Shown here: positions 14,001 to 28,800 of the stretch, in pieces
Layout of the letters: every line of letters begins with the position of its first letter
How positions within the stretch are numbered: position 1 is the stretch's first letter
From: Neodontobutis hainanensis
Taxonomy: Eukaryota > Chordata > Actinopteri > Gobiiformes > Odontobutidae
Direction: 5' to 3'
NCBI GenBank assembly: GCA_024349245.1
Contig: JALDNG010000088.1
Coordinates: 1,204,001-1,268,000 of the forward strand
DNA length: 64,000 bases
Notes under the pieces: generated by a model
Database searches by the model: none
Told to the model about the DNA's origin: nothing
The model's input: only the letters and a program-made list of their open reading frames with translations
Program-made: the position numbers and the translations under genes

Positions 14001-17000
14001 CGTAGAAGCTCCCTCACACTCTACCCACCCCTTGTCCCCTAGCCAAACCACCTGGACTCTGGACATTCTCTTTACATGTGGTGCGTGACAAAGGTCAGGA
14101 AAAAATCTGGATGTGATTCTTCTGCCATCCTCTGTAGAACATGTATGAAAGAAGCTTTATTAACGGTGCTGAGTAGAAATGAAGAATGTGTTATACACAG
14201 TACCTGTTCTAGTAAAAGCATGATAAGTTATTATTACTATTTACTATTTAAAGTTCCGCTGTGCTGTTTTTATTCTGTGTGTTTTCAGGGTGATAGAGAA
14301 ACGTTTGAAAACTACTACAGAAAACAGAGGAAAAAACAGGCCCGTCTTGTACTGCAGCCACAAGCTAACATGGTAAGCAACACACACTGATGTATTAAAC
14401 TGACTCTAACAATGGATTTGAAATTTAACAGGTAATAACTGGAGCTTTTGATCTTTTCTTGCTCCCAGATTTTATGTTAAAAGAAAAAAATTAGTTTGTT
14501 TCCACATTTCTCTGACCTATTTGTAAAAATGCTTATTTCTTTATGTGTGATTAGCATGAAACAGTGGAAGGCTATAGGAGGTACTTCAATCAGATTGTTG
14601 GGTAAGTTGGGGTTTTGTTGTTTTTTTATGAATATAATTATTTTGTGTGTTGTTCCTGTTTGTGATATATTTTTACATTGGGAATCATTGTTAAGTATCT
14701 AAATGTATTTCTTTGATAGTTTCTTTGTTGTGGAGGACCATATCCTAAATGCCACACGAGGACTTGTGACCAGAGTGTTCACTGATGAGCTGTGGAACAT
14801 GGCTCTGTCCAAGATTATTGCTGTGCTTCGCACACATTCTGTAAGTTCACATGTAACGGGCACAGTTTTATTATATTTAATAGAGAGTCTTGGAATGACT
14901 CTAAGTAATGCCTTAATCAACACTTGTACTAAAAAAACTTGCTAATGATGTCACTTTTAAGAATATAGGTGAAAACACGCATACACATGCAGCCAAAGGG
15001 CATGTCATTTGCGTACTTAATGAGAGACAGATTGCAACAACAACGGCAGATTAAGGAGGCATATTCCTGACTGCTGGGTTCCACTCACTTGTAAATAACC
15101 CAAGGGATTATGCTAACAGTGCAAAGAATAGGCTCATTGTATGGGGTCAAAAATCAACAAAGCCCCACATCTCCCCCTTGTCCTCCAGTCCCCCTCTACC
15201 ACTGCTGCAGTCCCACACACAGAATAATTGATTTATTTACATACACAGCAGCTACACTAATTTTTCACGCTAAATTGAGTTAATCTTGTATCAGTGCACA
15301 ATAACCTTGATTTGAGGGAAATCTATACGCAGCAATAATAGATTCTCCTCTTTTTGCCCTAGCCCCTGTAGTTAGTGTATATTTATAATTCCTCCTGTGA
15401 ATATGTTTTAAAATTGGAGCTAAAATAAAGTGCGGTGTTTTTTCCAGTCATATTGTGATGACCCAGACCTTGTTCTAGAGCTGAAGAACCTCATTGTGAT
15501 CTTTGCTGACACACTTCAGGTTGGTTTGAGGCTTTATTTACTATATCAGTGATGAAGTGACAGATGCACTATTAAAGTTATGTATGTGCACAGGGTTATG
15601 GGTTCCAGGTAAACCGCTTATTTGACCTGCTGTTTGAAGTCAGAGACCAGTACAATGAGACTTTATTGAAGAAGTGGGCACTAGTTTTCAGGTGGGATCT
15701 TTTCTAAATAGCCTATGCAAGTAATTTAATCGTCCAGTTTCTCCAGAAAATATCTTAAGCTCTCCCATCCTAACTGTTCATGTGTGATTATCTTTTTCTG
15801 CAGAGAGATCTTTGAGTTGGACAACTACAGTCCCATTCCAGTAGAAACAGAGGAAGAGTATAAATTTGTCATTAGCCGCTTTCCCTTCCATGACCCTGAG
15901 CTGGAGAAGGTAGCATGCTTATAAAAACCTACTACTACAAAAACATATTTGTACATTTAAGCTCCATTTTCACCAAGCAGAACGGTAAAGTTCAGTACAG
16001 CACAGCTTCTACTACACAACAATTTTTACACAATTATGACCTTAAAATTCGAATTATAAAATGCTGGTAACTGTATGTATGTATGTTTCACCTAAATCAG
16101 TCATTTGGTCATATTTAACGGAAGCCGGTGAAATCTGTTGATAGGTTGATATTGAAGTCTACCTAGATTCATAGTTAAAGGTGCAGCATACCTAGATCAT
16201 GCAAATGATACTTCATACTTCTTTGGACATTGCAAAGCAAATTAAAGCTTGCTATACTGAACTAGAGTGTATCACAGCCCTTAGTGGAAACTGGACTTTA
16301 CAAAATATCCTCAAGTATTCAGAACACACAGATAAGTTAGTGCATCAGATACTAAAAATTGTTTTTTGTGCACAAGCAGCAGGAATTCCCAAAGAAACTG
16401 CCCATGTCCCAGTCGGTGCCTCAGATCTACTCTCAAGTCAAAGAGTTCATTTACGCCAGCCTGAAGTTCTCAGAGTCACTCCACCGCAGGTACCCCCAGA
16501 GCCATCCAAACTCGTGTTCTTGTTCAACACAAAGCTCATTGGCGGTGAAGAATATTCTGTCATGGTGTCATTTTGTTTTTCAGTTCAACTGAAATTGATG
16601 ATATGCTACGGAAATCAACCAATCTGCTTCTGACAAGAATACTAAGTGGTTGTCTGCAAAACCTCATCAAGAAGCCTCATATAGGGCTAACTGAAGTAGG
16701 TAGCACTCCTGTTCTGAAAGCACAAACATAACGTTCTTTAAGCATATTTGATAATATCTCTTTTTGTAGCTGGTGCAGATCATCATTAACACCACTCACC
16801 TGGAGCAGGCCTGCAGGTATTTAGAGGAGTTTATTACAAACATCACCAATGTCTCTCCTGAAACAGTACACACTACAAGACTTTATGGCTTGTCTACCTT
16901 TAAGGTAAAGATCATCTTTAAGGGCATGTGTAAATGAAACGCTTTAGCCTAATAACAGATGTCATTGCAAGGATGCTCGTCATGCTGCGGAGGGAGAGAT

Positions 17001-20000
17001 TTATACCAAACTGAATCAAAAAATTGATGAGTTCATCCAGCTGGCAGATTATGAGTGGGGAATGGCTGAGTCTGATGGTCGGGCCTCTGGTTACCTCATG
17101 GACCTGATCAACTTCCTGCGCTCCACTTTCCAGGTTTTCACACACCTTCCGGTACGTCCTTGCCAGCAATCACTGTTTAATGAAAAAATTTAAACTTTTC
17201 TGAAGCCTACTCATTTAAGTGCTTTCGCATACAGCTTTATGTCAGCACCAAGTGGTGTAGTACAGTGCAGTTTGGTACTGCATGCCATTGGTTGGCTTTC
17301 CCTTGTATAGAATTTGAGAAACAACCATAACTCCCTTATACCTTTTATTGCTAAAATATACCTCCACCTCTCATGGTGGGAAAAAAGAGAAACCTCAGGA
17401 AGAACCACAGAAGGAGGGGTCCACTCCCAGGACAAAGAGGCCGTGCAAGAATGTGTTCAGGACGGACACATTCTTGCACGGTTTTAAGACCTTTACATAA
17501 TATGTAGTAAAGCAACTCAGGGTTGTATAAAGGAACACTGCGTAACATTTAGCTAGTAGCATTGTTAAATTTTAAATTCCAAAAACATGCATTCTCATAT
17601 TGATTTAATGATTCTTAGACACATGATTGGAATACCTATTTTTCTGACACAGTCCCTTCAGCTGGACCAAAAACTACAGGTATAAATGATATATAATTCA
17701 TGCCACCGGGATGCACAAATGTCTCCAAAGCAGCTCAAACAGAGGGAGCAGAAAGAGGCTGCAGAATGAAGACATGTTTTGTTCTTCCAAAATTGCCGGG
17801 TTTGGATAGTTTCCTCTCAAAAACAAACAGTCTGGAGAGTGATCTCTGCCATCTAGTGATTAAAGGTTACATATTATCTTTAATCAATAGCTTTAATAAA
17901 TAGCTTTAATAAACAAAAAATACACAAAAAGTTTCTGATCTGTCACGTCTTTATTGAAAACATTTGAGCCGTGGAGCTTTTGGAAAAAGTATGTGAAACC
18001 TTGAGTTATTGACCTCACAAAAGCTAATTGGAGTCAGGTTTTAGCACACCTGGAGTCTCGTTAAGATACTATTGGCTTGACATCTATTGACAGCTACTTT
18101 GACTGATGAAAACCCCTCAAACCTTTGGAATTTGCTCTGCACAAGAAGAACACGCTTATGTGAGGCATGCCTCGCCCAACAAAGTTATTTTTAAGACTTT
18201 AGAAATGCACCAGTCTACACCAATCTACAGATGGAGTTGCTTTGGAACTGTTGATACTCTACTATGAAGTGGGTGCCCAGTCAAAATGACACCAAGAGTA
18301 TAACAAAGACTCATCAATGAGGTAAAGAAACAACCCCGAATGACAGCTAACGAAGGCATCATTGGAACTTGCTAACATCTCAGTTCATGAGTCTACAAAA
18401 CAATAAACACTGAACAAGCAGGGTATCCACGGCAGGACACCACGAAGGAAGCCACTGCTCACTAATAAGAGCATTGCTGCACGTCTGAAGTTTGCAAAAG
18501 AGCACATTGTTAGCAGTATTGGCAAAATGTTTTATGGACTGATAAAACTAAGATAGAACTATTTGGAAAAACACCCAGTGCTGCATTTGGAGAAAGGGCA
18601 CGGCATATCATCATGAAAACATTATCCCAGCTGTAAAGTTGTTGGAGAAAACAAGTATAATCAGACAATTCTTCAGGATAATGTGAGGATGTCTGTATGT
18701 CAGCTGAAACTGTGTAGAATGTGTGTGATGCAACAGGATATTGACCCAGAACACTCCAGAACAGAATGGCTTCAGAAAAACAAATTTCGGAGTGTCCAGA
18801 GCCCAGACCTCAACCCAATAGAGACGCTATGGATTAACTTGAAGAGGGCCATACACGAGACGTCTGAAGAAGCGCTAAAAACATTCTGCAGGAAGAATGG
18901 GCTAAAATTCCTCCTCAGTGATGTGCAGGTTTGATCCACAGCTACAGGAAGCGCCTGGCTGATGTTATTGATGCAAAGGGTGGGTCAAGTCAACCAGTTA
19001 TTAAGTCTAAGGGTTCACTTACTTTTTCTAGTCATTTTGAATGTTAAATTAGAGTGTTCAATAAAAACATGATCAGATTTTTTTTGGTGTAATTATTTTT
19101 AGACACATTATGTTTGTCGATACCCTTGACTTAGATGAAGATCAGATCACATTTTAAGACAAATTTATTAAGAAAACCATGAAATTCCTAAAGGTTCACA
19201 TACTTTTTCTTGCCACTGTAAAAAATGTTTTAAACAATGTTGCTGTGACACAAAGCGTTTATTTTTTACTTTAGCGTTTTTACTTTTTTACTTTACATCT
19301 TCAGTTAGTCGACTAATGTGTGGAGGAGACTTTTGTCAACTACAATTGTCTTTGGTTGACTATCTTCAAATGAAGGTGATTTTCCTCTCACGTGTATATG
19401 TATAAAAGATGTCTATTTTTTTCCCTTTTAAATCTTAAATTAAGAGTAAATATACCCTACTATGGGGGATGCAGTGGCTCAGTGGTAGAGCGGTCGTTCT
19501 ATAACCAGATGTTTGGCGGTTCGATTCCAGCTCTCCCCACAGTTCATACTGTCGTTGTGTCCTTGGGCAAGATGCTTAACCCACCTTGCCTTCCATAGTG
19601 GTCTAGCTGTAACTTTGGTGAATGAAAGCTTAATGTAAGTTGCCTTGGATAAAAGCTGCTAAGTGACTAAATGTAAATGTACTAACACACAGGGATTCTA
19701 GAGGAAGTGTTGTTTTGGCCTAGATTGCTGGATGGGACAGATAGTTGACTTCGCCTCTGTGGGCCAATGGCCTGCTCTCTGCACCTCTTCCTTTTGCTGT
19801 GAACAAGCTTGAGTTGTTTTGATCATATTTTTTATTGTTGTTTATTTTAAGATCTTTGCATGCGCACCATTTATAGCAGATCTCTAATTACTTTGTTTTC
19901 CTCACACTTCTTCCCATCCCTTTAGATTGCACCAAGCATGCAAAATGTCTGTAGAAGAATTTTCCTCCTCCTGTCCATTTATGGTTGCAACCTTTCTTTT

Positions 20001-22850
20001 CCTGTCCTTTCTCTCTTTCCCCTCCCTTTTTCTCATATTTGGTTGGTTTGGGGTTGTCTGTGCTCAGAATAACAACAATGACCATGCATCCATGTCGGTG
20101 AGTATACTTGCCCGGCTGTTACATCATTCTGCTACAAATATTACAGGCAGAAAGAAAAGGAAAAGCATGTTTTTGAACTAACACAAAGTCTTATCTAGAG
20201 ACATGATGCAGGACTAGGTGTTTAACTCTAAAATAAAGTCTGGTCTTTTTGCTGAAGAAAAACACACGCTGACCAGAGGTGTGTAGCTAGCTTTAGTCTA
20301 TTGTAAAATGTAACATTCATACTATAGTGCTTGTAGTTGAATGAATATCATATGTAATAATGCAGTAAAGGTGTCTTATGTTTATTGACGCAGGTATATT
20401 GTTCTGATATTGTATTTGGAGAGGCTGTTAACTGTGGAGTGGCTCCAGTTGCTTGTGTGAGCTGTGATACTGACTGACCCAGGAATAATAGACAGCCTTT
20501 AATACTGTATCACCACTATGTTTGCCAGTCAGTGGTCAGCATGACTTTTAATGTGAACAGGAATGATGTGGGGCTCTGAAAATTAAATGTACAAAGTCCT
20601 TCTATTATTCTACTCCATATTTAATAATGGTACACAAAACATTCTGTCCTTTTAAATCAAGAGCCATCACATTATTCTTGGGTTTGAGTTGAAGCATGAG
20701 CGTCTTGGAGAATGAATATGGATAGACAATTTACCACCCCAAAGTTTCTGTTAGCATTTAAGACACTTTACTGATGTCTGTTCTCTTTTCTGTCTACTGC
20801 TGGACACCTAAAACAGAGCAGAATTAAACTACATCCAGTCTTCCACTAAATCCACTTTTCATTTGCCATATATCAATACTTTGCTTCAGTTGATATGCAT
20901 GACTTAATGCTTCAGCTATTGCTATCATGTTAGGTGTGTGCGATATGACAATATTATATCATGTTAAGATATAAGCTTTTTGCAATCTCACTATTGGTTA
21001 GTCCACGTCATACTCTGACTGTGTGACAGACAGAATTAACCAATCACAGTGAAGTGTGGGAGGGGGTCTGGTCAATCCCAGCTACTGAATGACAGTCTAA
21101 TGCTACTGCAGGTAGTTTTTCTCTTCTCGCTGCATATTTACACTGTTGTGCCCATAATACTCTGGCAGAATTTGCCATTTTTTTAGAGAATATGAATGAT
21201 AACACAATAAACTTTTTTCACTCATAGTTAGTGGTTGGGTGAAGCTATTAATTGTAAAAATGAATAGCTTACCGTGGCAATAATACTGTATATTACCGTA
21301 TAACGTATTCAATGACAGCTTGGTAGTTCCTTTGTGGTAGTTGTAGATGAGGCACTTTATTTTCTCAGATGGTAAAGCTGCCCTATTTTCTTGGCAAACG
21401 TCCTACTGTAAATTCTTGGGCTGTCTTGCATGAACTGCACATTTGAGATCTCCCCAGAGTGACTAAATGATATTGAAGTCAGTAGACTGTAATGGCCAGT
21501 CCAGAACCTTCACTTTATGCTGCTGTAACCAATGACAGGTCGACTTGGCCTTGTGCTTTAAATAGTTGTCATGTTGGAACGTCGGTGGTTCTGGGCTAAA
21601 GAGTGCAATTATCTAGGCGAATTTGCACTCATCAGCCCAAAAGCTGTGCATGGGACGTACTTTGGCGTTCCAACATGACAACAATCCAAAGCATAAGGCC
21701 AAGTCGACCTGTCATTGCCTACAGCAGAATAAAGTGAAGGTTCTGGACTGGCCATCTCAGTCTCCTGACCTCAGTATAAGGAGACTGAGATGGCCAGTCC
21801 TCACTTGTAAGTCGCTTTGGATAAAAGCTAAAATGACTAAATGTGAGCCACTCTGGGGAGAGCTCAATTGTTCAGTTCCAATAATTTACAGAAACTGGAG
21901 GCTTTTTGCTAAGACGATAGGGCAGCTTTACCATCTGAGAAAATATAGATCCATATCTACAACTACCACAAAAGACTTAAAGCTGTCATTGATGTTAAAG
22001 GTGTCAATACACAGTATTAAGAACTGGGGTGTGTAAACATTTGATCAGGGGCATTTGGGTAGTTTCTGTTGTCATTTTGATTTAAAAAGTGTAAACACTG
22101 TTGTTTGACAATAAATGGCTTCACCCAACCACTAACTATGAGTGAAAAAAATGTTTTTGTGTTATCATTCATATTTTCTGAAAAAAGGCTAAACATTCAC
22201 AAATCCTGCCAGGGTATATAAACTTATGAACACAATTGTATATGGTACGATTAGGGGTGCCTCACTGCAAGAAGGTTATGAATTAAAACCTCAGGCGACT
22301 CAATCATCCTCGGCCAACTCTTGCTTTTTTGTGAGGAGTCTGCATGTCCTCCCCCTGTTACCGTAGGTTCTCTCTCCGGGTACCCTGGCTTCCTCCTACC
22401 TCCCAAACACATTAATGTATAGGTCAACTGGCAGATCTAAAGTATCCCTAATGAATGAATGTGAGAATGAATGGTTGTCTGTCACTGTCTATGTCTAAAT
22501 GTCAGTGCTGCCACTAACTGGCCATTGTTCAGGGTGTACCCCGCCTCAGGCCAAAAGCTGCTGGGATAAGCTCCAGTCACTCTGCGACCCCTAATGGGAC
22601 TAAGTGGAAGTAAATCAATAAACGAAAGAATGAATGAATGAATGGTACGATTAAGATTTGATGCAACACACTGCTTGCTTCTCATAAAGGCCTAATGTGT
22701 TGGTTTGAAAAACAAAACAAATGACAACTTTCTAGACACATTTTCATTCACAAATACTTCTGTATATAAATTTACAATTATAATTTGAGATGTAATTTGT
22801 AGTTTATTGCCAGAAACTTGCAACAAAACTATGTATTTTACAGTAGAATA

Positions 22851-22885
<35 letters not shown>

Positions 22886-25800
22886 ACAAGTTATGCCGTT
22901 ACATTTATTTGAGTAACTTTTTGAAAAAAAATATACTTGTAAGAGTAGTTTTATTGCAGCATAGTTTTACTTTTACTTGAGTAGATTTGTGAAGACTATT
23001 ACTATAGTATATATTGTATATACTATCTACTATTACTCAGTTACATTGGGCTACACTCGACAAGTTACTTTTTTTTTTTTTACCGATTATTCTACACATT
23101 CTAATGCTTTATTTTTGTCACCACTGGTTCTACCACATGACTAGGTCATGTCTAGGTCTAATTGAAGAAGCTTCAATTAGACCTAGACATGCAGTCACAT
23201 GACCACACACAAACTGGCAGCATAGGGGCACAAACTCTTCAGCGTTAGGCAGTACATTACAAGTCACAATCCTACCAGCTGACCTACATTCCTCAGTAGC
23301 ATGGTGGTAGCGTTGCTGTTTTCTGAACAAAATAGTTTATTAATTTATTAAGTGCAGTAGTGTCCACCCAAGCTACATTTTAATTACAAAAAAAATGTTT
23401 TTACTGTACCGAAGCATACGTCACCAGAAGGTCCGTATCTAAGACACTGCTATAGAGCCATAGCATCCTATACCTGACTCTTATTGTTCACTGTTGATGC
23501 TGCTGCAGTTAAACACCGCTTTGCGCACATTTGTTTACATTTGTGAGAAATGACTACATTTACCATGTGTCATTTAATGTCTCATAAATGGAAAGGATGT
23601 GTCTTTGACTGATTATTTGCCCAGACCAAGACCAGACCAAGACCAGACCAGGACTATGGCTGGATTACAGCTGTTGAAGATAATGCTGTAGGGGAGTTCC
23701 AAATAGCGTCCCCAACACTGTTCTTCACATGTAGTGGACGCAATAAAAACAGGAAAAATGGCTGAGGCTACTCACTAAACACTTTCCAGTGTTTGAAAGG
23801 ATGTAGAAAGTCCTGGGTTCATTTCACTCACACACAAGGCCTACTGTAGGGATTGGTTTTAGAAGTTTTATGCTGTAGTTTTATAAATCAGACATCATGA
23901 TCAAACAGTTACTCAGTACTTGAGTAGTCTTATGAGCAAATACTTTTTTACTCTTGTGTAATGTTTTGGATGACTACTTCTACTTGAGTAAAATTATTTT
24001 GAAGTAATGCTACTCTTACTTGAGTACAATTTTAGGCTTCACTACCCACCTCTGGTCCTATGTATGAGAGAATATAGGCAATAATTTAAAATACAATTGT
24101 ATTTATTTATACAAATAAATTGTGATTAAATTGTGATCTTTGAATAAGAAAATCATGATATAAAATTTTTGCCATATCGCCCACCACTACTTTACGTTAT
24201 AGCCAGCCCCTGGGCAGATTTATTATTAAAGCTTTTTTGTGTTTTGTTGACTATTGCATGCTCCTTACTCCCCTCCCATCCTCCTTTGTGCAGGGTAAAG
24301 TGGCTCAGACTGCCTGCATGTCAGCCTGTAAGCATCTGTCGACGTCCCTCATGCAGATGCTGCTGGATACTGAGTTAAAGCAGATCAGTATGGGGGCCAT
24401 TCAGCAGTTCAACTTGGATGTCATTCAATGTGAATGTGAGTATTCTGCAGTGTGTTGTGTCTGTGTTTTTTCAACACACAGTAATTTTAGCAGAAGTAAC
24501 AGAATTTCCCAATACAGTGCATTCGGAAAGTCTTTCACGTTGTCATCATGGGGTATTGAGGCAAATAATGAATTTAATCCATTTTGGAATAGGGTTGTAA
24601 TATAACAAACTGTGGAAAAAGTAAAGCGCTGTGAACATTTTCCATATGCAATGTGTTTATACTGTACACACTAAATCCTATATTTTGTGATGCATAAAAG
24701 CTTTTTTCATCTAATTATTTTCTTCAGTGTTTGCCAGCTCTGAGCCTGTTCCTGGTTTTCAAGGAGACACTCTGCAGTTGGCATTCATAGACCTTCGACA
24801 GGTAAAAAAATATATAATAATCTTAAAAACTTATGTAAGTAAGTATATTTTAAAGATTATTTTGAGTTTAAAAAAAATCATCAACTTCAGGTAAAAACTG
24901 GGCCAAACTAAGTGCAGTTTTGGCACTTCACACAAACATTGTCTAAAGGGAGGTAATGTCTGCAATATGTTCAGATTTTCTAAGTGGCTACAATATGTGT
25001 TTGTCTTTGATGTATAATCCTCTGCTCTGAACAATATCTTTAAAGTTGATAAAAAATTTTGGGGCACGGTGGCAGAGTGGTTAGCACCTCTGCCTCACAG
25101 CAAGAAGATCCTGGGACAAATACAACAGATATTGTTTGAATGGGTAACACACATAACTATAACCTTGATGTTCTGGTGTAAAGCTGATTCATAACATAAC
25201 AGGCTAGACCTCTCGACTGCTGCATATTCCCTAAACATTATGGTTCCTGTGAGAGATCGGACTGTAGGCATGTGGCCTGTCCTCTGCAGAGTTGTGTCTT
25301 TGCCAATTTGGGTGTAGGTTCTTACCTGTTCTTCCCTTTTCTTTGCCAGCTCAGGATCTGTTTTTATCCACAGTGCAGATCTCAGCTCTCTGATTTGTCT
25401 CTCGTCTTATTTCGACGCCAGTCGGACTACAATATTTCCTTTTTGGTCGCTCTTGCTTTCTTTTCTTTGTATGCAGGATTCATTTTCTGCTGCTAGCATA
25501 GCTTAGAGTAAAAATGGTGGCAAATCAGGAAGTCAGAACCAAGTAAGCGAGCATGCACATTGTCACGTCCATTGAAACTGTTTCAATCCCAAATCTTTCT
25601 CATTTAATTGACTGTACAACCTTACAGAGGCAACCACAGAGAATTTAGATGGGCTCATTCTGCACATCAGGCTTTTTCTGGTGCATGTATGGGTTAGAAA
25701 AATTGTTATTTAAACCACTGAAACTTCCTTAATGCTCCTTTAAGTATAAAATAAATAAAAAAAGTTGTTATGGTGCCTTTTTGATGAACTTCATTATAAA

Positions 25801-28800
25801 ATATGTTTTGGTCTTGTTATAGACTGCTGCTGAACCTGTTGAATGGATTGTTTATTTATTTTTACTTGATAACATTCTATCCTTATCACATAAAAGCATA
25901 AAACTCCTAAAATATTTTTGTAAAGTCAAGCCGAAAGTTAAGCCTTAGCAGCAGTGTGTCCACTTGGGCTGATGCTGCATTCGTCTTAGTGAGTCATAAA
26001 CACAAGAACAACAATTTCATTACTCTAACTGTGGCGTCCAAAGGCATGTGAACACATCAAAAGCTATGGTAAACTAGCTTGTTGCACAATAACCTCACAA
26101 ACAGGATACCTAATGGTAAAGACTATATATATATTAGTGTTAATGTTATGTTAAGTTAATGCGTTATTTTTGCATTAACGCATTAATGAATTAATGCCGA
26201 CAATTATTTTATCGCGCGTTAACTTTGGCCAGTTAATATTGTGAAAGATGTAGGTCTGAAGAACATTCTAAGGATCGCAATGAATGACTGCACGTATGAG
26301 CTGCCCTCATGACGCACCATCACAAGAAGACCATGTTGAGACAGACGCACCCTCCTCACACACGCGCATGTGCTCACTGTCATTCACACACACACACACA
26401 CTGAGCTGTTTTAAACTAAACACAATGAAGACACATCCCACAACATTACTGATGAACAGTGGGAACTGCACTCACATGCTCCGACTGTAATGAAAACACA
26501 AAACAGACTGTTGGAGACTGTGTGTGTGTCTGTGTGTGTGTCTGTGTGTGTCTGTGTGTGTCTGTCGGTCGGTCGAGATTATATATTTATCTGTGTATGC
26601 ATTCTGGTTCATGTCCATCATCTATCTGCTGAGCTGTATTATTTAATCTGCAATAAACCTACCAAACGCACATCAGATCTGAGATTATTTGTTAATTATA
26701 GTCTGTAAGCACGTCACAACTTTTAGTCCCACCAGGACCCAACTCTGACCCTCACCGCGGCTACAAGCTTCTACACAGACATTTATATTGTTTACATTGT
26801 TATAATGTTATTATCAAGACTCTGGACATAACTTGTTTTTCTATAACAAACTAAACTAAATATTAATAATGCTCTGGCAGTGGCAAATATTTTTGGTTTA
26901 ATATTTAGTTTGATTACATTAATGCTTAAGTTGAGATTTACAAGAAATATTTCAACTGCTACTAACTGTTAACTGCTGTAAAAAGCATCTTATTAAAGTG
27001 TTTGCAAACCAAATGTTATTGCACTTTTGTTTATATAGCAGTACTTTAAAAATAAAAGTATGCATTTCACAAATTTTTAATTCATTACTAAATTTTTTGT
27101 ATATTGCAATTAATCGTGATTAATTGCAGAACTTTGTGTCGTACTTTGTAATCGTAGCCCAGCACTAATATAGTGTTTTGTGTGTGTGTGTATATATATG
27201 TTATTTTTAAATAACATGTTAAAATAGTGTTCTAAACCGTCTATTATCAGATAGTAGCAGTTAAAAAAGTAAGTGTCCAGGGTGGGTTGTGTCCTTAAAT
27301 ATTGCCTGGGCCTTTCTCAGGCAGCGGGAGTTGTACAGTTCCTGTAAAGAGGGAATGGAGCAGCCAATGATGGGCTGTGGTGACAACCCTCTGGAGCATC
27401 TGTCTGCTGGATGGCTGCTTTCTTCCTCCTGAAGTCTAGGACAATCTCCTTTGTTCTTGGTGGTGTTCAGGATGAGGTTGCTCTTTGTGCACCATACTGT
27501 TAACAGCTCCACTATTTTCCGGTATGCAAACTTTATTATGCTGTTCCTGGGGTGAGTGGAGGTGCAGTCATGTGTGTAGAGGGTGTGTAGAAGGGGGCTC
27601 AACACACAACCCTGGGTGGAGGCCACTGTCACCCTCTGAGAGGAATCTGTCTGGCACTGGACTGGTACTTCCTGACTGAATACTGAAAATACTGAAGTGC
27701 AAAAAAAAAAAAAAACAGGATTTCTGGGAAACAAACTGGATATGACCAATAAAAAACATATGCTTTAGCTAAGACTTAAAAATGGCACAAAAGCCTAAGA
27801 ATAGCTCCTTGAAGTTTTCAACAATCATAATAGAGGAAATTTAAAAATTGTGCTTTCAGTCATTCATAAATTAGGAGGAATGAATGCTTTTTAACTGCAT
27901 GATGGTCTAGCTAAATTTTTGTAGTTGTATGTACACATTAGTTTTTTAAATTTCCTGTAAACCTAATGTCCTCTCAACCTTTATTGAGGCTTTAATTACT
28001 TAATGCTGCCTCAATAGAATGAAATTAACACTGTTTCCACTAAAGCCTTTTCTAAAATGATTGTCTCTGTAATGCTCTGAAAGGTAATATACTTGCAGTA
28101 GTTGGAGTTGATGTTGTTACATCATTCCATGGCTCGTCAGTATGCTCCAGGTGAGAATAATGGCATTGTTGCTAAGCCTCTCAGAGTGTCAGAGTGTCAG
28201 TCAGCTGAATAATGCTATTATCACTCGTCAAACACCCAGCTGTTTCACCCTATGACATTAACATATACTGTGTGTGAGGCAGTGGTAGGGGGGTCATCTC
28301 CATCAGGTTAACCAGGGGTCATGGACTAGGGGGATTCTGCTCACACTTAACATTCATCATTTTGCAGTGCTCCACCCCCCTTCCTTATTGCGCCAAACTC
28401 TCCTCCTTTACAGTGGTTAGTGGCCTATATAAACAAGTGCTTTATCTGAGCCTGCTACTGATTGGATTTTAACACAGCTCTCAAGCTGTTGGCTGTTATA
28501 AATATGACATGGATGCATCTTTGAGTCAGTCCCCTGGCGTCTGCAGTATAGCAACAGTGCACTGCGGCATAACCATGTTCCACACAGACAGTGTCAAAGG
28601 TACTTGAACAACACAATCAGTGTTAAGTATTAGTTAACATCAGAAAATTTAAAAGGTGATTTTGCATAAATTACTCAAGACTTGTGTCAACTTTGACATG
28701 TGTCAACCAAAACAGCTCTATCATGATTTTTATTAGGACATTTCCTTAAACCTGTTAACATGCATACATGAATTTGTAGCAGGCAAATTTTTATCTTTGA

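Larger units (their letters stand above)
20936..24190. mobile_element. composite region bounded by GCGATATG-type inverted ends
   Basis: The left boundary GTGTGTGCGATATGACAATA (about 20936) and the right boundary, reverse complement GGTGGGCGATATGGCAAAAA (about 24170-24190), are inverted copies, the pattern of a hAT-like or related DNA element. Inside lie a fold-back Tc1 (21139-22240), a tRNA-like repeat (22255-22640) and a second inverted-end element (about 22860-24057), which suggests repeated insertion into one parent. The match of the two ends is by eye and the pair may come from two separate copies. Confidence 0.45.

Noticed and set aside
14699..14923. minus-strand open frame opposite an exoc6 exon
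   Set aside because: It is the shadow of the conserved + strand exon 14720-14840 and has no independent support.
16377..16379. exoc6 exon start at 16377 instead of 16380
   Set aside because: Both are preceded by AG; 16380 gives one Gln, as in the human protein, whereas 16377 adds a second. Tandem-acceptor use remains possible but was not chosen as the main form.
19464..19540. tRNA gene
   Set aside because: A- and B-box-like motifs are present, but the acceptor stem does not pair fully and the segment continues directly into a SINE body and tail.
27261..27749. 162-codon minus-strand open frame as a host gene
   Set aside because: QGCVLSPLL and the mutated FADD-like position identify a dead CR1/L2-type reverse transcriptase.
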